In this document: one piece after another, positions 35,289 through 48,660 of the stretch
Position numbering within the stretch: the first letter of the stretch is position 1
Layout of the letters: every line of letters begins with the position of its first letter
Assembly: GCF_050908995.1 (NCBI RefSeq)
Contig: NC_135121.1
Location: 8,432,001-8,496,000 of the forward strand
Length of the DNA stretch: 64,000 nt
DNA from: Andrena cerasifolii
Taxonomy: Eukaryota; Arthropoda; Insecta; Hymenoptera; Andrenidae
Direction: 5' to 3'
The notes under the pieces: generated by a model
The model's input: only the letters and a program-made list of their open reading frames with translations
What the model was told of the DNA's origin: nothing
Databases searched by the model: none
Program-made: the position numbers and the translations under genes

Positions 35289-38200
35289 CACCCAATAGAT
35301 CGCATCTCCGATTCCGCGATAGCGTTCAACATCCCTTCCTGGATGGCATCAGGCTTAACACCGCGTTTCAGTTCCGCGACGGCTAACGCGCCGAATAACG
35401 CCGTTAAATCATAGGGGCTTCGACCGGTGCTGGCAGATAGCTGGAAGATAAGAGGGAAGATCGTGGAGAGAACGCGGACTTGGCTCAGCTCGGCACGGCT
35501 CGCGTGTATCAAAGGACTCCATCTGCCTGAAGCTACAAGCTCGCGTCCGTCCAGCCGCGGCGTCAATGTCAACGGCCTAATCATGACTAATGGTTCTTTG
35601 CCTGGCCGCTCTCTCCGGCCGTTTCGCCCTGCCCCCTCGTCGCCCCGGCCGCGTCTTCGGGAGAACTGGCGACCACGGGCAGAGAGCAGAGCGCAGAGCG
35701 GGAGGACGAGCACTTTGTGCAAGAAGTCAAGTAACGCACACCTAGTGGCACGGCCACACGTACTCGGGGCGCACGTACGCGGGTAATGCGCCGGCATAAT
35801 CGCGCGTGCGGAGAGAAAAAGCGAATGAGACGGCGCAGCGGGGCCCCGAGGGGGCGGCGACGTCGGGGGGGAGAGTGGGACGGGACCGCGACGTCGAGAT
35901 AGGCACTTTGTAAAATCGTTACTCCTCGTTTCCCCGGCGGTTAGCCACGGCTTGTATACGCGTACCTTACCTACAGTGACGCTCACGAGGAGCGAAAGTC
36001 GATCCCTATCTCGCCGTGTTCGCTCTACGCCCGACGATCCGCGCGCGATCGTTCAGAGCGGTCGAGAAAGTCTCGCGGGGGGAGCAGGGGCCCTGGTAGA
36101 TTTTTGTCCAATTAGCATGCACCGCGTCGCGGAATCTTTTACCGATGCGATCTCCACCGCGAGTCGGGGCCCGCGTCCCGCGATATTACGATTAATGCGA
36201 TTTGACGTCGGTATTCCGAGCGATATCGCGCGCGACGAGCTTCGATCCGGCTATCTGCCTCAATCTTCCCCGATCCAGGACCCGGGCAGATAGGAGGATA
36301 AGGCCCGTTCGTTTGCAGGCACGTGAGTTTCGCGGTGAGGACATACCGCGGATAAAGTGCCGGTGACGCGTTGTCACGTTCACTGTCGTGGATGGGGATG
36401 AATAATTGATAGTGTTCCAGAAGAAGAGTTGCTCGATGACCACTATGATTCGTCGAGTGTTTGTCTGTTTTGATCGAGCACGTGTTGACGATTAGACGGA
36501 GGACGGGTCTGATCTATGCCCGCCGCGACTACTGCCGCTAGTGGCTAACGACGTACGTTCCGTTTCCACTGCGAGGACAGCCAAATGGCGCGTTGGGATG
36601 TTGCGTGTAGTACGTAAGTACTTTGAGGGGACTCTTGTTGATCGGCTCAGGCTTTTCAGAGTTAATGTTGCCGCAACGACGAGAAAAACTCCGAGAAGAA
36701 ATCCGTGATCCGATACGTTGCAATCTCCATCTTCTGGATTTCTCCTCGGTCGATAAAAGTGGTATTAGCCGAGAAGAAATGTTTCTGGATTCCCAGCAGA
36801 TCGAATGCCACCGCTACCGGCAATTCGGACGAGCCGGGACGAAGGGCGGGATTGCTTATATAGAGATGGCCGTCGGTGATATAAGATCCACCGGATCCCG
36901 CAGGAAATCCCGGGAACGGATCTATCTTACCCCGAGGGATAGCGGTGCCGCGAGGCGGACGAGGAGGGGAATTCACCTGTCAGCCTGAATTAAAGGATGG
37001 TCGGATCGGACGCGCGTGAGAGACCCACTCTCGAGCTTGTTTCTCGCAATTGAAGCGTCTTGTGGACCGGCTAACTCCCATTCCGTGAAATCGTGGAGAG
37101 GATACCCGTGTTTCGACCGCGTGAAATCACCCCCGAGGCTCGTACCGCGCGGAATCCAGCCAAACCCTTGACGACTTCCCTGCCACGTTAACGAAACGTG
37201 CCGGAGAATCCATTCTGTTACATGTATGTAAATCTGGAGACAGCCCTAGGCGTCTCTCGCGCGTTAAATTAATTTTGAGCTAGTAGCTGAGTCTTAGGGC
37301 CGTAGTTAGTTGTACTTGCTGTACAAGCTGACTTCGAATTGACTACATGAGTGACTGGCTGCTTCTGCTTGGTATTAGGTACAACTATCCAACAATCCTT
37401 ACGTACTCCCCACCAAGCAACAAACGAACCCCGGTAAGACCGCAGAAACGGAACAGGACCATCGAGGTGTCTGTCCCTTCTTTCCTCGTCGATTTTTCTG
37501 AAAGGCATTTATATGAAATACCTTGCCGGAAGGTCGAAACGCCAAACGACCTGGCTCTCAGAAGTCGCCGTTGTAAGAACTGCGAAAGAGTCGACGGTAG
37601 TAGAGGGCAAGAAGGAGGGCAGGGGACGAGGAACGATACTGGCTGAAGACCGTGAAATCCGGATCCACTCTAAGCCCCGTTCAAGCCGGTAAAGCGACTC
37701 TCTTTTCTCTGTCTTCTGGATGGCCAATCCGATAAAAGGAGGATGCGCGAGAAGCGCGAAGAGAGCCGCGTGGCGAATCGCCGCGGCGGCGGTTCGTTCG
37801 CCTCGCTGGTTCGTTAACCGTCCGATCGCGATGACGCTGACCGGTGTACATGACTGCAAAGGTGCCGCAAAAATCGCGAGGATGCTGGCGCGTCGCCCCG
37901 TTCGACTTGGCCACGCGCGGAACACGTCTAACGATCGCGGTGCACGCCGATTTCGCTGAATCGTGCGTCGGACAGTTGCGAGGGAACGCACCCGGGCCCA
38001 GAGGCCAGAGGCGGTAGCAATTATTAATTAACATTTCGTTAATTACTGGCGCGATAGAAATTCACGAGGGCGCGGCCGTTTGTCCGCTCTTCCGGCATAA
38101 TTCGCCCGGCGAGCCCCGCTAGTCGGCCGTAAATAATTTATACTCGTAGTTCCGCTGTTTTGTGCTCCGCCTTTATTATCGATTGAAAACGCTCGATGAT

Positions 38201-38493
38201 ATTTTGTTAACGGCTCGGTAATTAATGTCCAGGGCGCCGCGCATACATCGGCCCGCCATTGTGCCCCTGGATGGGAAAGAGCGCGCTTGCCGAGATCGCG
38301 AAAAACAATTACGCGGAACCGGGCTATCGATCGTCCACCTAGCAAAGAGAAACGGGAAATAATACTGGGTTGAATGCGACTCGCGCTGTGAATTTGAATG
38401 AGAATGATCCTTTGAGTAAATACAAATCGAAAAGCGAGGTATAGATAGTTGCAAGACAAAGCTAGATTATTATTCGAACTACGGACCGCCACA
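35289..38493. other. intronic sequence, no gene seen
   Basis: GC-rich. The longest open frame of the window (35288-35986 minus, 232 codons) lies here but shows no domain and overlaps plus-strand frames. A+T pockets at 38020-38045 (ATTATTAATTAACATTTCGT) and 38130-38230 look like unique regulatory islands. Confidence 0.35.
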
Positions 38494-39276
38494 CAGTGGT
38501 ACATAATGACATTTTTTGTTCAATCACCCTACAGGTCGTAATTCTTCAGAAAACTTCACAATTTTTTTTTAAATTTTTTTGCAATTAAATTCTCTATAGA
38601 TCTGTCAGAATCACAAATCCTGCTCCTCAAAGATTGCACATAACAAAATCGGATTTTTAAAGACAGCTGGGATAAAACGTTAAGTGAATCAGGCCTACTA
38701 AAAATATCAAACATTAAAAATCTTGCTCATCAATATTGAATTCGAAAAGTCAACTATAAGAACGCGTATGAACACAGACGAATAGGCTTAAATATGCAAA
38801 ATCACGTACAAATTTATGAGATGCGTAAAAATTTGTCAAAATGCCCACCCGCCATTTTAAATTTTACAATTTGATCTACAGTATTAGATTTGTGGTACAA
38901 ATAAAAATTTTGATCTTTATAATAATTACCTCCTATTCGTAATCAGCGTCCCCGAAAATCTAGACGCACAATGTTTCATCCGAATAAGCCCATTTTCTGA
39001 AATTTTGCTTCAACATATTGGATTCACCACCTTCAATTTCGAAAATCTGACTTTAAATTCGGAACAGGCGGCCAGAAACGCCCACAGATACTGATCTTCG
39101 AAAAGTCTGTACAATTCGTTAAATATAAACAAAATCAGCAACGAAATTCAAAATTTCAGCCGGACAGATCGATAGAGAATTTAATTGCGGAGAATTTAAA
39201 AAAAGAATCGTCAAGTTTTCTGAAAAATTACGACCTGTAGGGTGATTTGAGCAAAAAATGTCATTATGTACCACTG
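38494..39276. mobile_element. CAGTGGTAC element with about 113-bp terminal inverted repeats
   Basis: Left arm 38494-38606 (CAGTGGTACATAATGACATT, CACCCTACAGGTCGTAATT, CTCTATAGATCTGTC) is the inverse of right arm 39163-39276. The 556-base centre is A+T-rich and non-coding. The arms differ by several substitutions and small indels, so it is old. A half copy keeping the right end lies at 2344-2578. The CAGTG tips suggest hAT-like ancestry; I could not find a clean target duplication. Confidence 0.85.
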
Positions 39277-42200
39277 CGCGCCGTCGATGGCCAGAAGAGT
39301 CAGCGCGCAAGTAGAAATACCTAGTAATAGACAGACACGCCAGCCAAGTAGTACACCGCGCGATTACGCAGAAAATCTTCAAAGTGAATTTCCTCGAAAA
39401 CGTGACCTCTTACGACAAGATTCAGCTTCACATTTTCTGCTCGTTTTTACACGAAGAAGCGGACCCACTTTGTTCGTACCACAAACTACGCTTCAACCTG
39501 TATAATCGATGAGACAGGCCCGCCATACCTGGCCGCATCAGTCATCTCGTATTCTGACCCTAGCCGAGAAAGAGATAGCAAAAACGGGGAACAAGATAGA
39601 TAGATCCGGAAGACGAGGAGACATCAAGTATTGATGCGACTTCGGTGAGCACCACGCACAGGTACGCGTCAATGCCTGACCAACACGGAGGCAGCCGTGC
39701 ACACAGATGTCCTCTCGTATGAACAGCCCTCTCTAATACTCGCCGGGTACACACACTGAATGTCCAGCACTCTCCTTAATGGGGTGCCACCGATATCCTC
39801 CTCCCTCGCTGAAACGCTCTCGAACACAGAGGCAGAGAGGGCACACATCGGGGGGCTATAGACGTACCAAGGAGCATCCGTGTCTCCCTACCGCGAGTCC
39901 CGTGCTCCGTTTCTCATTTTTGTACGGAGTGAACGCTACCTAGACGCCTGGAAGGAATTTAGAGGTCTACTGGGAATCGCGGATAACGCACCTTAATGGG
40001 ATTGCCGTTCGCGGAACGATCATTAACGTCGACGGACGGGAGAGGAGTCGGTGGCCGGGGAGGAGCCACGTTTTGCCCGCGGAACTCAGCCTAGTTCACG
40101 GACATCTCTACCCCATAAATCCGCGGCCTGCCTCCCTCCCCTTGGGTGACTGGTCGCCATTGCGCGCTTTCGGAGTCAAGATAACTGAGCAGACGTTTAG
40201 CGGTTATTAACCGAGTCCTCTGATGAATGCTGATGGAACGCCGGGTCTAGCGTAGCTTTCTTCAGCGAAAGTAGATCCCTTTGACGCGATGGAATGTGAA
40301 ATTCAATAGAAGTTTGCGCTCATAGTCCCATGCGATTCGCTGGAGTTGAATGGTCGGGTAAGTCGAGGGCATGATTCTGGACACGTCTCTGGCAGCAAAG
40401 TAATTGGATCGGTAGAGGAGCGATTTAAATACAACAGATCAGGCCGGCTAGGTGCTCGTCGGAGAGCCGCGACGTAAACTTCACCGCCGCGGATCCTTTC
40501 GAAACCGCCGTGACTAATCCTTGCCGCCGCGACGACGCTTTGCATATGGATGACGCGGCGCGGACCTTGTGTCCATTATTCGGCTTAAACCTTTAAAGTC
40601 CCGAGCCGGGAAGGGGAAGAGAAAGGAGAGGGAACACGGCCGGTCTTCGCCTCGCGCGGCATGCATAATTGGATTAATTTAAACTGTAACGAAAGCACCG
40701 GTCCCTGACGAATCCGCGATGTGTCTCGCACCCGGGAACATCCACAGGATATGTCATCGTCGCGGTCATTGAAAAATAGTGCCATCGGGATACGTTCTGC
40801 CCAGTCAAATCACGAGTGTAATCATTAACGCGACTACTTCGGAACAGATTACCCGAATTCCCGGTTCTATGGTACTTGACGAAGTATCTAACTCATTTCA
40901 ACGGGCTGCTACATTTCCGCCCAGCATCTGATAAAACGCGAGGAATCCCGTGTCGCGAAAAGTGCACACAGCGGATTGGCTCCCACCAGCATCGACGAAG
41001 TAGGAGATCTGGACGGCGAAGGTGACGAGGCTGCAGAAGTAGCGACGTCGCGGCGTTCAAAGTTAAGCCTGGTCGGCTGGGACGGACGCGAGATTACGTC
41101 AAGCGACAAGTAGCACCAGAAAGGCTAATGAGTGGCCGAGCTAATACCGGGGCTCTGGTCTCCGCTTAGCGCGGGCAAGGACGAGCGCGCGCGTTTTCTC
41201 CTCTCCCGTGCACGGCCTGTGCCGAGGGATATACGCGAGCCAGCCCCTGGTTTAAACCTATGAATGCATATTCAAGATACGAATGTTTTAAATCCAGGCG
41301 GGATTACTCGTCGACGAGTAGCCCAGTGGCGCGGACGAAAGAGCCACGGGACGGGGTAAATGGCGTTCGTGACTATAAAGACGCGGCATTTTATTATTTT
41401 CCATATCGACAACGGGGAGAGTGGATGGAGGCGGTGTCGAGAAGAGTACGGGAAAGAGAGGGAGAGAGCAGGGAAGCCCGGAGAGGACAACGAGAACAAC
41501 GCGCACGACGTAGGGAACGGCGGGGGTGAGGAGGGTGAGGGATTAACGGCGATAAATTTCGCAAAAATAGGGGCTTACCCTGTCGTGGGGCGACAGTCTA
41601 ATCCTGGGTCCGCGCGCCACCCCCGTCTACGGGGGTGGCTCTCGACGCTGAACCCGCTGCACGTTGCAACGTTCCTGTACAGCGGCCGATAGTGGTGGTG
41701 ACGGTAACCGCGCGCAGTTTTTGCAATTATCTACCCGGCTCTTAAGAATTCCTGTTCCTTTTTTTAATCACCTCATCGCGAGGCTCCCTATCGTTCTCCC
41801 CGGGGGTTAATCTTCGGGAAACGGGAGCTAGCAATTAATTTCACACGGGGATCGGTAGTTTTAGCTTCAAATGGGACTCCTATCCGCTGTTCTTTTTCCG
41901 TTTTATTTGCTCCTTGTAAATGATCGCGAGTAACTATCGACTCAAGGTATTCCCAGCTACGCTATGAATTAATTTTCTGTGTACAGCATTCGCTGGCTGT
42001 ACCATCGCCAGCAGTAGAATGATTTAAAACTGTTCGCGGCCCACGAACGGCGGATTCACCCCGCAGCAGACTGCCTCCCGAAAGTGCCTTTCTACTCATT
42101 GTCCGGTTTCGGCAAAGCGCATCAAGGACGCAACGAATAATCGTCTCGGTTTCTCTCGCCATAGCGGCGGCGTGGGCGAGAGAAGAGGCCTTTCCAAAGA

Positions 42201-42753
42201 GGGAAAGAAGGAGATTCGGCATTCAGCCGGGCGACCAGGATGGACGCAACAATGGCCGCACATCAACATAATTACAGTTCGCTTCGGTTGCCGGGGACGC
42301 TCGTCCGGCGAGGGCCAAGTATTATATTCAAATGCGAGCCGAGGCGGCGCCAGTGGGCACCGACCAAAGGCAGAAGGGGTTGCCCGTAGCCCCGGGCCAA
42401 CCGGAGTAGGTTGAAGGTTGTAGGTTGACCGTAGGGACACGCCACGGATGGGAGTACCTTTCACCGATGCCAGAAGGACAACCAGGAGGACACAGAAACG
42501 TCGCTTCGAGCGGATCACCCCCTGGAGAGGAAATTACATCGTCTGGACTGACCCCCCCGGCGCTTCCGCGGTGTTTTCTCTCGCCTTTAGGAGAAACGGA
42601 GAAATTCGGAATCCATCTGGGGTCCAGGAAATTCGAAAACGCGTCGCCGGAGTGGAACATTTGAAATTACTGGCATTCAATTCTACTCGGGCCTTTTTCA
42701 AATCTTGTGACTTTTATACGACGCGTGCTTCTTCACAGTACGATACTGATAGG
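39277..42753. other. intronic sequence, no gene seen
   Basis: Mixed CpG-rich sequence with chance frames on both strands and a purine-rich patch at 41420-41540. No feature is supported. Confidence 0.35.
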
Positions 42754-43670
42754 TAGGGTAAAGGCAGGTAATATGGAACATCTGATGTCAAAAGCTTGTC
42801 AAAAGTAGGGGAATTTGCTTTTTTTAATAAAACTAACATGAGGGGACGAAGGAACTAATGCATAATCATATTTACATCGTAAAAAAAATCTAATTGTTTT
42901 GCAATTATAGTAAAAAAATTGAAAAGAGTGAAAATCGGCTGTTCGAAAAAATGGGTCCTAATATGGAACACCTAGAAAATTTGTAAAGAAAACTAAAAAA
43001 TCTTTAGTTTTTTTTAAATTAAAAATTAAGATTCATTAAGTAGAAGATATAAATAAATTATATATCATTTTTGGAATTTATTCCTGTTTTTTGCGTCTCC
43101 TACACGTTGGGTATGTGAATAATACGTCGGAAGCCCCACAATTCTCGTGTGCCCATTGAAAGCAGCGAATACATTGGGTCTACTTTTTATTGTTATTATT
43201 TTTATAATTACCATCACAAAATAAGCATTTCGTATTATCGTCGTCATCGTCATTATCAACTTCATCTATGTTATTCGGTGTTCCATATAACGTACACACA
43301 TGTTCCGACAAGAAATTAAGAATTAAACTAAGAAGAAACTAACTTTATTGGTAAACTACTGTTGAATAATCAAGAACGCACATATTTAATGATGAATTAT
43401 ATCGAAATAATACTTGGTAACATACCTTCACTACAATATTTAACTGCAACAATATTTCACTACAATATTTGATGCACTTCTCAGAAACTTCTACACCCCA
43501 CGAAAAATATAAACGTTTCTCTTTCAATGATGGATACCCAACTGATACTCAATTGTCAGTATCGTCGTCTATTGCGTCTAGGGATCTAAGTAATATACAC
43601 GATTGCCTGAAGAGTTCTTTATTTCTTTATAGAAATTTTACGAAGTTCCATATTACCTGCCTTTACCCTA
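42754..43670. mobile_element. TA-flanked pogo/Tigger-like element with 24-bp perfect inverted repeats
   Basis: TA-GGGTAAAGGCAGGTAATATG, followed by GAAC, at the left is matched exactly in inverse at the right (43645-43668), and both ends abut TA. The terminal word TAATATGGAACA recurs internally at about 42960. The minus strand keeps the last part of a DDE transposase (separate entry). Identical TIRs with a broken gene suggest an element that moved fairly recently, using transposase from another copy. Confidence 0.9.
43078..43309 (-). pseudogene. C-terminal remnant of a pogo/Tigger-like transposase
   Basis: The minus strand reads SEHVCTLYGTP, an acidic run (DNDDDDDN), then TKCLFCDG, a stop TAG at 43180-43182, then TQCIRCFQWAHENCGA and FTYPTC before the stop at 43078. 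CxxC, CxxC-FxWxHExC and a final Cys form the PHD-like zinc-binding tail typical of DDE_1 (pogo/Tigger-type) transposases in insects. Most of the catalytic core is missing, and the in-frame stop makes it non-functional. It lies between 24-bp TIRs, which supports the assignment. Confidence 0.8.
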
Positions 43671-46600
43671 CGGGAATAATTCCGTTAAGGATGATTAACA
43701 CTACACTTTCTCCATTTCTCTCTGACACCTGCCGAAAATTACAAGAGCGAACGCAGCCAATATTCAATCGACCCCGCGCTGATCCTTGATTCAGCATCGC
43801 GTCACTCTAAAACGCGTCCCATCCGACACGGGCCCTATCTTCTGCTCGTCCTCAGCCACGAAAATCCCTGCGTAGGCAGATCGTAAGATCAAGAAACACG
43901 GTCGAATAAAAAAGAAAAGTACACGGGAGAGGAACGGCGATGGGGATGAACGAGGTCTCCGGTGGGAGACAGCAATGGAAGAGAGCAAAAGCATTGACTC
44001 GGCCGTTGGAAGAAGGGGCGAAACGCGGCACGAGGATTTGTTCGAGCGGAAAACTGCCGGTCGATGTATGCAAACGTCTCTTCCACGTCCTTTTGAAGCC
44101 GATAGGGTGACAACGGGGGCGCGTCGTGTCGCCCCGAGAAGCCGAGGAACAATTGTCCTCTGTCCTGGAGCCGGTTACGCCGAGCTAACGAACTCATCAA
44201 ACAGTGGTCGGACGGTAGCGCACGAGGGGACGCGACGCCGTGCCTGGTAGACCTTGACCCAGCGACGGGCAAGGACGAGCAGCCGGTACCGGAAGCGAGG
44301 CGGTTAAACGGCTGGTCCAGGGGTGGCAAGGGGACAATAGATATCAGCCGGTACGCGGACACCACGCAGGGGCCGAGATAGCAGATCTAAGTGGGCCATG
44401 CCGCGCTACGGTTATGGCGGCATAAAACGCTCCTCCGTTGGTAGTAGTAGCTGGTGCGGAGAGGGCGGCGAGAGCAGAGCCAACCAGTCAACCAGCTGGC
44501 GAATGGGTCGTGGCGGCAGTCGACTCGAGAGTGCCGGAGAGAGCCCCTTTATGGCCGAAAAAACTGCCGCTATGATTGTCTATGCAAATTGTTTAAAATA
44601 TCCAGGCTAAGGCCGTTCCCCGTCTCTTGCGGGCGTCGTTTCGTGAAAACCCGCCGTGCCACCTCGAGAACTGCCGATACGGGGTGTCTCGTGCCCGCCG
44701 CCGCTGCTGCCGAGGGGGAATCCTGCGGACGACGATCGGTGTTCCTCCCGATTTAAGGGGACCACGATCGTTTCCAGTGGAATTTCTTGCATATTAAAGG
44801 AAGCGCGTGCAGAGATGTTTGCCCCGAACGTTTGCCGATAACCAGACGATTAAAAGCTCGTCGATGTGGGGATATAGGGTAAGATCGACCACCGGGAGAG
44901 TCCGGCCAGTGTTGATAGTTTAAGACTGATGCAAGATAGGGCGCTGTGTGTCACTGATACGAAACAAATTAATGCGCTTGTTGTTTATCTCACACTGACC
45001 ATTGTCACAAATGCATCTTTGAATTATAAGATACAGTTAAGACTTTATGCGAGGCTGAAAGTTTTTAGACCAAGGTACAGTGTTGTTGATATTTGAAAGA
45101 CAGGTAAGTTTATTTACACTCTTGTGCAGGTGAGACCGACCAGTTGCAGTGCCAATGTTTTTGGTTGAAAATGAAAATAAATATTTGAAATTATCGCACA
45201 CTATAATTTATATATACCCTAAATTGCTTGGGCTTCGCTTTAACTTGCACAAAACGACAAGAATGTGAAAAACAACGATGCTACAATTTCTTTTCCAAAA
45301 ACTGATCGAACTCTCCCGGACTTACAATAATGGATCTGCAGTTCTATCGGCCGGAGAAAAAGGTCCGCGGTTACGACGTTTACAGGGAGAAACGGAATGT
45401 GGAAGAATGCCGCCACGCGTCAGATCGATCTGCCGGTTTTTGTTCGCAGCTTCACGCTGCGCCCTGGCTCCCCGATCGCCTCACGAGATACGGATGAATT
45501 AAAGATCGCGGCAAGATATATTGGAACGGCAACGCGCAATACGCTAAATGAAACGCGTTTCATTATCGATCTCGATGGGACTGCGGTTGCATCTCAGCTT
45601 GCAGCCCGGTGTGCGCGTACACAGGAGTGTGCCTGTGTGTGCGCGCGCCCAGATAATGGCATTGCCGGTTTGCGGTTTGTACCGTAGTGGCATTACCTGC
45701 CTTAGATGGCTTATTGATTGCCTCGACTATGCTCCGTTCTCGTGTTACAACACGGAATATCGAATAAGAATCGGTTCGTTCTGGCGCGCACCGCTTGCGT
45801 TACCATAACTCGAATTAAATTTCTTTTTCCCTACTCGAAGCTCAGTCATACCCTGCAGGCCTGAGCGGAAAAAGTCCGGGCGCTCGGCGCGAGATTTAAT
45901 TGGGAATTTTCCATTCTAGCTCGCGTCAAAAAATTCGTAGACTACGCGGGGGTAGAGATTTGATATGGAATTAGTTCCCTCCTGGGCAGGATGAAATTTA
46001 TTTGCTGGAAGGATAAAGGGGGGGATTCCGAGGCGCCACTCGATACGTGAAACGGAGCAGCATACAGCGCGGAACTGGCAAATGTAATTTCGCGAAATGC
46101 TTCCACTGATATAAGAAGACTACGGTGTCTAGGGATAAGGGCGACGCCGACGGAGGAAGAAAGATCGGGGAAAAGGCGGAGGTAGAAAATGGAAGAGCGA
46201 GAGGAGCGACGGGGGCAGAGGAGGAGCAAAGTCGCGGGAAACTGCAAGCTAGACGGATATATCTTCCGAGTAAATTAAAATGGATTATATATGTCGACTC
46301 CATCTTCAATCTTTCTTCTTTTCTCCCCCCTGGCGCACACCGCGCCTTTGGATTATTGCTCGGGCACCCGGCCGCGCGTAATTGTTACTATCCACTGGAA
46401 ATTTCTGAAATGAAATTCCCCGGCTAAACTCGATCTATTTAGATGGAAATTCGAGATTCGCGATCCATCCCGCTTGCCGCGAACGTGAAATTCGTCGTTT
46501 AATTATCGGGAGCCGACGGCAGAAAATCGACCTTCAACATTCATCTATAAATTTCCTATAAAATTATACGAATTTTCTAAAGAGACATCCAACTGCGAAG

Positions 46601-48540
46601 CCTATTCTTAACCAAAAATTGCATGTTTCAGTGAACAGAACGTGCACGCGTTCTTTTATTCCAAAGACAGAGAATCCTCCCCCGAGGACAACCCCAGAAG
46701 AGATACGGCGCTTCAAACATCATTCACGAAGGTGTGCGCAAGGAAAGAGCCAGCAGGAATAGTAGTAGGTCGGTGGCCACAATTCTGGAAAGCCCAAGTT
46801 GGCTGGCGTGGAAGGTCGGGACACGGAGTCGACCATGATGTATGCTCCTCTTCCGTCTAATTAAACTTGGGGAGGGTCGCAGAGTTGGTTGGTCGGTCCG
46901 TTGGTTGGTACGCTGGCTGGTCGGACAGACGTACGGTGAGGGGCGGTCGTCGGGATGGCTTTCAAAATGACAACCAAGGAGCAAGAGAGAGAGAGGAAGC
47001 GGCCAGGAAACCGGTGAGAACGGGCGAACAAGGGAGGCCAGCAGAGAAAGACGTCGGGCAACCGAAACGATTTCGTACTCCGACGGCACCGCGTCCCTCT
47101 TAGAACATCCTTGTATCGAATTAACGACCCCTTTTCCCTGGCAACGACGTCTAAATTATTCATGTTCACGGGGCCAGTAGCAGAAAAATGAATGACTGAT
47201 CGCCGTTGGGCATAAGGGTAAACAATGCGCGTTCTACTTCCAGCTTAACGTGACTTTCATCAGGAATTAACGCGTCGATGGAAATCTCGCACCCAGAACG
47301 CCCCGACTGGTTTCTCGTAGTTCACAGTTTCACGGACCTCCGCGACGCGTAGGTAGGTATCAGCAGATATCCCCGAATGGCCCCGGAGGCTCACCATGGC
47401 CGAAAAGAAGTTGAGCCGCAGTCACGATGCTCGCTCTGGCCAGCAGATGCACTCCGCCTCCATCAAATTAATTTAATTTATACCGAGCCGTCCGAGATGC
47501 CGTTCTCCGCGCGTTCTTCCCTCCGTTTGACCGTCGTGCTGTCTTCTTTGCAGCGTATCCGTCTCCTTTGATCTAACGTCGGGCGAAACCTGCGCGTCTC
47601 TCTTCTCTTTTGCCCGTCTGCGACCGTGGCGCGCGCGTCCACAGGGCTCGAGCGTTCTCTCCGCTCCTTATTCGAAGCCGACGGCTATCTATCTATGAGC
47701 GTATGTAAACTATGTTCGCTTTCCCGGCTGCCCTGCGTCAATGTGGAACGTGGCTCGCGGATTGGCGTTCGCCGCCGCGAACGGGGACAGGTTATTGGCG
47801 CGAGCTGGTGAATTCCTTGGCGCGAGCCGCCGCGATTCCGAAATGTTTCACCGACCGGGGTGAAACGACGTGGTCGCCGGCGATCTGGAATTCTCGATCA
47901 CGATGACAGAGGAACGGACGCGCTTGCTTTCACGGTGATAAATTTACTGGCGGAGAAGTTCGACCGCGTCCCTCTGATTTACTCGGGGTCTAATCCTGTC
48001 CGAGTCATTGTTTCGCGACGAAACTGATTTCCACGCGGGCGAGTGAGGTGGAATTAAGTCGATGTGTAATTGTAAAATTGCTGGGGGCGTCGGGTCATCT
48101 GGTAACGCGGTTCTCTTCAGCTTGTTTGCTTAGGTGGAAAGCATTGCCGAAGAAACGGTAAGCCGGTCAGGGTGAGCAGCGCGAACGTTAGCCCTTGTCG
48201 CGGCAGTAAGTCATCGCGAGAGAAAGATTAGGACGCTAAATCAAGGCTGTTGGGGCCGTAATTCGTTTGCCGGAAAAAGGGGGAACGTCGGAAGGAGCTC
48301 TTTAAGAGGCTGGTAGCCGAGTGAATACACACTTGGCTCGAGTCACTTACTCTTTTAAGGCGTAATATGTATCCACCGCGAGCCGAATGAATCCCGGTTC
48401 ACGGTATAGTCGCTTAATCGCTCGTAATAACGCAGAGACGAATGCCCGCGAGACGACCGTCGCGAAAAACCGCTGTAATTTCTGGCAGTGGATGCCGAGC
48501 AGTAATAGCGGACCACGGGGCGAGAACCATGAATCGTACA
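43671..48540. other. intronic sequence, no gene seen
   Basis: Mostly CpG-rich. A+T-richer 44875-45230 begins TA-GGGTAAGATCGACCACC and ends TATATATACCC-TA, with a second GACCGACCA word near 45134. It could be a decayed TA element, but only five terminal bases match. ATGCAAAT (octamer) occurs at about 44582. The rest holds chance frames only. Confidence 0.3.
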
Positions 48541-48557
48541 CACGAGCCATGATGCAC

Positions 48558-48660
48558 ATACAAAGGGAAGATCCCGAACCCGAAAATTCAAAAAATTTTG
48601 AAACAGTGTGGATATGTAGAGAATTTTCTCCTGATGACAACACAATTTTTTTTGGGAGGG
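48558..48660 (+). repeat. CCCGAACCC repeat fragment, copy 2
   Basis: GGGAAGATCCCGAACCCGAA, then TTCAAAAAATTTTGAAAC, ATATGTAG and TCTCCTGATGACAACACAATTT match the segment at about 23198-23285 inside the 22882 long-TIR element and a third copy at 50868. This copy has no inverted repeats and ends before a TTTAGCGGCC word at 48690 that also occurs at 23705. Confidence 0.7.
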
